NCBI GenBank assembly: GCA_009926195.1
Contig: RFPK01000065.1
Location: 1 to 8,999, forward strand
From: Synechococcaceae bacterium WB4_1_0192
GTDB lineage: Bacteria; Cyanobacteriota; Cyanobacteriia; PCC-6307; Cyanobiaceae
Reading direction: 5' to 3'
Length of the DNA stretch: 8,999 nt
Shown here one piece after another: positions 5,107 to 8,999 of this stretch. The notes under the pieces were generated by a model that was not told where the DNA came from, searched no databases, and was given only the letters and a program-made list of their open reading frames with translations. The position numbers were made by a program, and so were the translations under genes. Numbering within the stretch: position 1 is the first letter of the stretch; the number at the start of each line of letters is the position of its first letter.

Positions 5107-5652
5107 TCAGATCGGGCGGTAGCCGAACCAATCCGGCACCTGGCTCTGGCTGAGACGCTCCGGGTGAAGCTCCAACTGCACATGCCAGCGCTCACCACCG
5201 AGCAGCTCCAGCTGCTCGATCGCCAGACAATCGTCCACGGCGCAGAGATCATCCTTGTGGATCTGCAGGGCACCGCGCAGCCACTGCCGCCTGGCCGCCG
5301 CCTTGGCGTCCTGGGGCGTGGCGGCCACCACCAGACCGAAGTGATGGAGCTCGGCCAGGGAATCAGGGCGGTAGGCGCCCAGGTTCACGAACCACAGCCG
5401 CTCGGGCCGGGGCGCGGCCGGCTCGCGCCCGAGGCGCACCACATAGCCATCGATCATCCGCACCGCCATGTAGGCATCGAGGTGCAGGCCCTCACGCCGC
5501 CCGAACCACTGCCGCCGCAGCTCCGGGATGGTGGCGTCGATCGTGGGTCCGGCCACGAAGCGCACATCGTGCAGCTCGATGTGACTGGTGGCGGTGCGCC
5601 CCCCCAGCACCGCCAGGAACAGCGTTGCGTCCGGCAGGGGCTCCAGTGCCAC
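5107..5652 (-). CDS. DUF1543 domain protein with two tandem copies of the domain
   Basis: This 181-residue protein of unknown function matches what I know of DUF1543. The first unit (about 11-71) has LFLAVLGG, SHIELHDVRFV and HLDAYMAVRMIDGY. The second unit (about 86-149) has the degenerate equivalents LWFVNLGAY, SLAELHHFGLVV, RRQWL and IHKDDLCAVDDC. The two align over LG, S-x-x-ELH, RRQW and H-x-D, so the gene looks like an internal duplication. It is soluble by eye, with no signal peptide or membrane helix. The GTG start lies 6 nt after the sufS stop, with AAGG just before it, implying translation from the suf mRNA. The position between sufS and mtnA hints at a job near sulfur metabolism, but nothing in the sequence shows a reaction. 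The next gene, mtnA, begins 20 or 59 nt downstream, depending on its start. Confidence 0.75.
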   Translation of the reverse strand: MALEPLPDATLFLAVLGGRTATSHIELHDVRFVAGPTIDATIPELRRQWFGRREGLHLDAYMAVRMIDGYVVRLGREPAAPRPERLWFVNLGAYRPDSLAELHHFGLVVAATPQDAKAAARRQWLRGALQIHKDDLCAVDDCLAIEQLELLGGERWHVQLELHPERLSQSQVPDWFGYRPI

Positions 5653-5658
5653 AGGCCT

Positions 5659-6924
5659 TCAGCTGTGCTCGCGCAGGAAGCTGACCGTCCCTGCGAGTTC
5701 CTCAGCGAAGCGGTCGATCTCCTCGGGGGTCGTGGTGAAGCTGAGGCTGGCGCGGGCCGAGGCACTCAGGCCGTAGTGGCGATGGAGGGGCTGGGTGCAG
5801 TGGTGACCGCTGCGGATGCAGATGCCGGCGGAATCGAGCAGGGCGGCGATGTCGTTGGCGTGGACACCATCGACATGGAAGGCGGCCAGGGCGCCGCGAT
5901 CGGGTTGTTGCTCGGGGGTGGGGCCGAGGATCGTGAGGCCGTCGATCGCCTGCAACCGCGTGAACAGCTGGCGGGTGAGCTGCTGCTCCCAGGCGTGGAT
6001 CCGCTCCAGACCGATCGCCTGCAGGTAATCCAGGGCAGCGCCCATGCCGATCGCTTCGCCAATGGCGGGGGTGCCGGCTTCGAACTTGTGGGGCAGGCCG
6101 GCCCAGCTGCTGTGATCGAGATAGACGTCCTGGATCATTTCGCCACCGCCGAGGAAGGGCGGCATCGCCTCCAGCAGGGCTTCACGACCCCAGAGGAAAC
6201 CCATGCCGGTGGGGCCGCAGAGCTTGTGGGAGCTGCCCACCAGGAAATCAGCGCCGAGCGTGGCGACGTTGACGGGTAGATGGGGCAGGCTCTGGCAGGC
6301 ATCCACCAGCAGCAGGGCGCCGGCCGCATGGGCCAGGACCGCCACCTCAGCGATCGGATTGAGGCAGCCGAGGGTGTTGCTCACCTGCACCAGGCTCACC
6401 AGGCGGGTGCGCTCGCTGAGCTTGCCGCGCAGATCCTCGAGATCCAGCTCACCGGTTTCGGTGAGGCCGGCGTGGCGGAGGACGCAGCCGGTGCGGTCGG
6501 CCAGCAGCTGCCAGGGCACCAGGTTGCTGTGGTGCTCCATCACCGTGAGCAGCACCTCATCGCCGGGGCGGAGATTGGCCTCACCCCAGCTGCGGGCCAC
6601 CAGGTTGATGGCTTCACTGGCGTTGCGGGTGAACACGATCTCGTTGGGGCTGGCGGCCCCGACATAGGCGGCCGCCTTGGCGCGGGCGGCTTCGAAGCCT
6701 TCAGTGGCGCGGGCGCTCAGCTGGTGGGCACCACGGTGCACGTTGGCGTTGTCGTGGTCGTAGTAATGCTGCAGGGCTTCGAGCACCTGGCGGGGCTTCT
6801 GGCTGGTGGCGGCGTGATCGAGGTAGATCAGCGGCTGTCCGAGGCAGGCGGTCTGGGCCAGCAACGGGAAATCGGGCCGGGTGCTGGCAGCAAGGTTCAG
6901 GGGGGGGGCGAGGGTGCTGGTCAT
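5659..6924 (-). CDS. sufS: Cysteine desulfurase SufS, PLP-dependent
   Basis: SufS removes sulfur from L-cysteine as an enzyme-bound persulfide and passes it, through SufE-type partners, to the SufBCD scaffold. The 421-residue protein shows the group II desulfurase set. YLDHAATSQKP is at 34-44 and MEHHSNLVPWQ at 129-139, with His131 stacking on PLP. VDACQS holds Asp208 and Gln211, and SSHK has the Schiff-base Lys234. RSGHHCTQP has the catalytic Cys376. The Lys, Asp, Gln and His positions are each 8 residues later than in E. coli SufS. The ATG overlaps the sufD stop as ATGA, with GGAGG 7 nt before it inside the last sufD codons; this fixes the start and implies coupled translation. Codons 6-9 contain a run of nine C. 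No SufE gene is in the window. Confidence 0.97.
   Translation of the reverse strand: MTSTLAPPLNLAASTRPDFPLLAQTACLGQPLIYLDHAATSQKPRQVLEALQHYYDHDNANVHRGAHQLSARATEGFEAARAKAAAYVGAASPNEIVFTRNASEAINLVARSWGEANLRPGDEVLLTVMEHHSNLVPWQLLADRTGCVLRHAGLTETGELDLEDLRGKLSERTRLVSLVQVSNTLGCLNPIAEVAVLAHAAGALLLVDACQSLPHLPVNVATLGADFLVGSSHKLCGPTGMGFLWGREALLEAMPPFLGGGEMIQDVYLDHSSWAGLPHKFEAGTPAIGEAIGMGAALDYLQAIGLERIHAWEQQLTRQLFTRLQAIDGLTILGPTPEQQPDRGALAAFHVDGVHANDIAALLDSAGICIRSGHHCTQPLHRHYGLSASARASLSFTTTPEEIDRFAEELAGTVSFLREHS
6900..6908. repeat. Homopolymer of nine G (C9 on the sufS coding strand)
   Basis: Nine consecutive G on the plus strand are read as C9 in codons 6-9 of sufS, encoding Ala-Pro-Pro-Leu. A slip of one base here would put the gene out of frame after eight codons. 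It may be a harmless effect of high GC or a sequencing-error hotspot. Confidence 0.9.
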
Positions 6925-8195
6925 GCCGCCGCCTCCGCCGCCAGCTGCAGCGCATCCAGGGGACACCAGGCGCGGACCGCCTCCGGCAGCTCGCGCAGCA
7001 CCTCCTCGCAGAAGGCGCGCTGCAGCAGCTGGGCCGCCTGCTCGGCGCCGATGCCACGGCTCTGCAGATAGAACAGCTCGTCGGTCTGGAGGCTGCTCAC
7101 GGTGGCGCCGTGGGCGCACTTCACATCGTCGGCAACGATCTCCAGCTCGGGCTTGGTATCGATGCGGGCGCGATCGGAGAGCAACAGGCTGCGGCTGAGC
7201 TGAGCGGCATTGGTGCGCTGCGCTTCGCGCGGCACCCGCACGGCGCCGTTGAACACGCTGCGGCCCTGGCCAGCGGCCACGGCCTTGTGCAGCTGATCGA
7301 GCCGCCCCTCGGGGCCGTTGAAACGGATGTGGCTATGGGTATCGGCGATCTGGCGACCCTGCACCAGTTGCAGGCCGCGCAGGGTGGAGCAGGCCTGGCC
7401 ATCGACCTGCAGCAACCGGGGTTCGAGGCGTGCGAGCCCCCAGCCGGCGGTGACGGCCGTGAGTTGGCAATCGCTCTCAGGCTCCTGCTCGATCGCCAGA
7501 TGGGCCAGCAGGGCGGCATCGGCATGGCCATGGGCCACCAGGCCGTGCCGCAGGCGAGCGCTGCGGCCGAGGTGGGCCTCGAGCACCAGGCTGGTGAGAC
7601 CCGGGCGATCAGCCTGCAGCAGCTGGCTGAGCTCCAGGTCGGCCTTTTCCTCCAGGACCAGCAGCACACGGAACGCGGCTGGCCCACGGCTCACCAACTC
7701 CAGGCGCACGGCGCTGCGGCTGGCGACCCGCAGGGCGAGTACCCGCTCGGCGGCGGCGTGGTTGAGCTCGACGGGCCAGTGGTGTTCGCAACCGGTGGCG
7801 GCCAGGGTATGGCCGAGGGCCTGGGCGGTATCCAGCGGCGAAAGGGCCGTCAACCCGGCGGGCAGGCTGAGCCCCGCGAGGGGATCACGGCGACCATCAA
7901 GGTGCAGGCGCAGCACGCCAGGCGTGGGGGCCAGGGCGGCGTCTTCACCGACCGCTGGGGAGGCCGTTGCCGTCTCAGCAGTGCCAACAGAGGCCGTCGG
8001 CAGCTGCTGGAGCAGGGCCAGATCGGTGAAGCGCCAGTCCTCCTGGCGACTTGAGGGTGGCGTGAGCTCCGTCAGAGCACGGCGGCCACGCTCCTGCACC
8101 GGGGCCAGCTCACCGGCCGGTTCCGGCAGATCCTTGAGCCAGCGCTGGGTCCAGCCGGCCAGACCAGCCGCTGAGCTGGAGAGGGCGGCGGTCAT
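6921..8195 (-). CDS. sufD: Fe-S cluster assembly scaffold protein SufD
   Basis: SufD joins SufB and SufC in the cytoplasmic SufBCD complex that builds Fe-S clusters. The 424-residue protein has the family length. The N-terminal helical part contains PSSRQEDWRFTDL (47-59). The central part is a variable beta-helix scaffold. The conserved C-terminal core runs from FNGAVRVPREAQRTNA (315-330) through LLLSDRARIDTKPELEI (337-353) to ADDVKCAHGATVS (355-367). Cys360 and His362 in that last block are the conserved pair. The C-terminal helices include DELFYLQSRGI (372-382). The start overlaps the sufC stop by one base (TGATG), and GGAGG sits 7 nt upstream within the end of sufC. Reinitiation therefore probably fixes the ratio of the two proteins. 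Low similarity in the middle region is normal for SufD. It is SufD, not SufB, by length and the core block. Confidence 0.95.
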   Translation of the reverse strand: MTAALSSSAAGLAGWTQRWLKDLPEPAGELAPVQERGRRALTELTPPSSRQEDWRFTDLALLQQLPTASVGTAETATASPAVGEDAALAPTPGVLRLHLDGRRDPLAGLSLPAGLTALSPLDTAQALGHTLAATGCEHHWPVELNHAAAERVLALRVASRSAVRLELVSRGPAAFRVLLVLEEKADLELSQLLQADRPGLTSLVLEAHLGRSARLRHGLVAHGHADAALLAHLAIEQEPESDCQLTAVTAGWGLARLEPRLLQVDGQACSTLRGLQLVQGRQIADTHSHIRFNGPEGRLDQLHKAVAAGQGRSVFNGAVRVPREAQRTNAAQLSRSLLLSDRARIDTKPELEIVADDVKCAHGATVSSLQTDELFYLQSRGIGAEQAAQLLQRAFCEEVLRELPEAVRAWCPLDALQLAAEAAA

Positions 8196-8999
8196 CAGGC
8201 CACCTCCGCCGGCTGGCGGCCAGCGGCGGCCTCCAGCGCCGCCAGTTCCTCATCCACCCAGTCGTAGCCGCGCTGTTCAAGCTCAAGGGCGAGCTCCTTG
8301 CCACCGGTGCGCAGAATGCGGCCGGCGGCCATCACGTGCACATAATCCGGCGTGATCGCATCCAGCAGACGCTGGTAGTGGGTGATCAGGAGCGTGGCGT
8401 TATCGGGGCTGGCCAGCTGATTCACGCCGCCGGCGACGATGCGCAGGGCATCGATATCCAGGCCGGAATCGGTTTCATCGAGAATCGCCACCAACGGCTC
8501 CAGCAGGGCCATCTGCAGAATCTCGTTGCGCTTCTTCTCACCGCCGCTGAAGCCCTCGTTCACCGAACGATCGAGGAAGGCGGGGTCCATCTGGACCACC
8601 TGCAGCCGCTCGCGCACCAGATCCTCGAAGGCGAAGGTATCGAGCTCCTCATCGCCCTGCTCGGCGCGGCGGGCGTTGGTGGCCACGCGCAGAAATTCGA
8701 GGTTGCTCACACCCGGAATCTCCACCGGATACTGAAAACCGAGGAAAACACCGATGCGGGCCCGACGCTCCGGTTCCATGTCGAGCAGATTCTCGCCGCG
8801 GTAGATCACGCTTCCGCCGGTGACGGTGTAGGCGGGGTGGCCGGCCAACACCTTGGAAAGGGTGCTCTTGCCACTGCCATTGCGGCCCATCACGGCATGG
8901 ATCTCACCGGCGCGCACCGTGAGGTTCACGCCCTTGAGGATCGCCTTGTCCTCCACGCGAGCCTGAAGGTCGCGGATCTCAAGCAGTACGGGGGCGTCG
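8195..8999 (-). CDS. sufC: Fe-S cluster assembly ATPase SufC (5' end outside window)
   Basis: SufC is the ABC-type ATPase of the SufBCD scaffold; it is cytoplasmic and works without membrane domains. The visible 267 residues run to the right edge in open frame (DAPVLLEIRDLQA at the edge), so only a few N-terminal residues should be missing. In the visible fragment, Walker A GRNGSGKST is at 38-46 and the Q-loop region GFQYPVEIPG at 87-96. The signature SGGEKKR is at 151-157, Walker B and D-loop AILDETDSGLD at 171-181, and the switch His in LLITHYQ is His207. The SufC-type Glu-Lys-Lys-Arg signature and PVEIPGVSN distinguish it from transporter ATPases. It is the most upstream gene seen of the suf operon; sufB would be expected beyond the edge. 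A GTG at 8956 is not a credible start because conserved sequence precedes it. Confidence 0.97.
   Translation of the reverse strand, partial: DAPVLLEIRDLQARVEDKAILKGVNLTVRAGEIHAVMGRNGSGKSTLSKVLAGHPAYTVTGGSVIYRGENLLDMEPERRARIGVFLGFQYPVEIPGVSNLEFLRVATNARRAEQGDEELDTFAFEDLVRERLQVVQMDPAFLDRSVNEGFSGGEKKRNEILQMALLEPLVAILDETDSGLDIDALRIVAGGVNQLASPDNATLLITHYQRLLDAITPDYVHVMAAGRILRTGGKELALELEQRGYDWVDEELAALEAAAGRQPAEVA

Noticed and set aside
3605..5122. Long plus-strand open frame antisense to mtnA and the glycine-rich peptide
   Set aside because: Its protein is low-complexity in parts and shows no family motif, while the opposite strand encodes an intact MtnA with its catalytic pair. Long antisense frames are expected in DNA this GC-rich. 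An ATG at 3656 with AGAGG just before it is noted but is too close for good initiation.
5164..6279. Plus-strand open frame of 371 codons antisense to sufS and DUF1543
   Set aside because: It is a shadow of sufS and the DUF1543 gene, with Gly/Glu/His/Ala-rich composition typical of antisense frames and no recognisable domain.
7110..8355. Two long plus-strand frames antisense to sufD and sufC
   Set aside because: Composition is Gly/Gln/Ala- or Arg/Ser/Pro-rich with no motif. Both lie opposite well-supported suf genes.
1..8999. CRISPR arrays, tRNA or rRNA genes, transposases, integrases
   Set aside because: No regularly spaced repeats, tRNA-like cloverleaf with a CCA end, rRNA sequence or mobile-element protein was seen on either strand.

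Overview
The window looks like chromosome from a high-GC unicellular picocyanobacterium of the Synechococcus/Cyanobium kind. This rests on a suf iron-sulfur operon in the order sufC-sufD-sufS, a two-domain DUF1543 protein, and an mtnA plus class II aldolase pair, all strongly GC-rich. The assignment comes from recognised protein families and not from any database search.

Layout. The 3' end of a sodium/glutamate symporter-like gene (2-367, +) meets a class II aldolase gene (328-1026, -) tail to tail, with 40 bp of overlap. A 249-bp divergent region follows and holds a perfect 9-bp inverted repeat. Two plus-strand genes come next: a class 3 lipase (1276-2343) and a SAM-dependent methyltransferase (2464-3645). 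The rest is a minus-strand run, read from the right edge leftwards: sufC (incomplete at its 5' end), sufD, sufS, a DUF1543 protein, mtnA, and then a small gene at 3662-3859.

How the genes work together. SufC, SufD and SufS mobilise sulfur and assemble Fe-S clusters. MtnA and the class II aldolase probably act in sequence in salvage of the methylthioribose (or 5-deoxyribose) left over from SAM. The minus-strand run is therefore largely a sulfur/SAM housekeeping block.

The most interesting part is the 65-residue product of 3662-3859. It has an acidic leader ending in a textbook double-glycine processing site. The predicted core is 38 residues, more than half glycine, and begins and ends with nearly the same Gly/Asn/Cys block (a perfect nine-residue repeat, GGNGGNGGC). 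This looks like an exported or ribosomally made, modified peptide precursor. The convergent methyltransferase beside it carries a C-terminal winged-helix-like segment that resembles PqqD-type peptide recognition domains. Lipase, methyltransferase and peptide gene together sit between mtnA and the aldolase. The lipase and methyltransferase are visibly less GC-rich than the flanks, which suggests an inserted accessory module. Its function is unproven, and no transporter or protease for the peptide is in the window.
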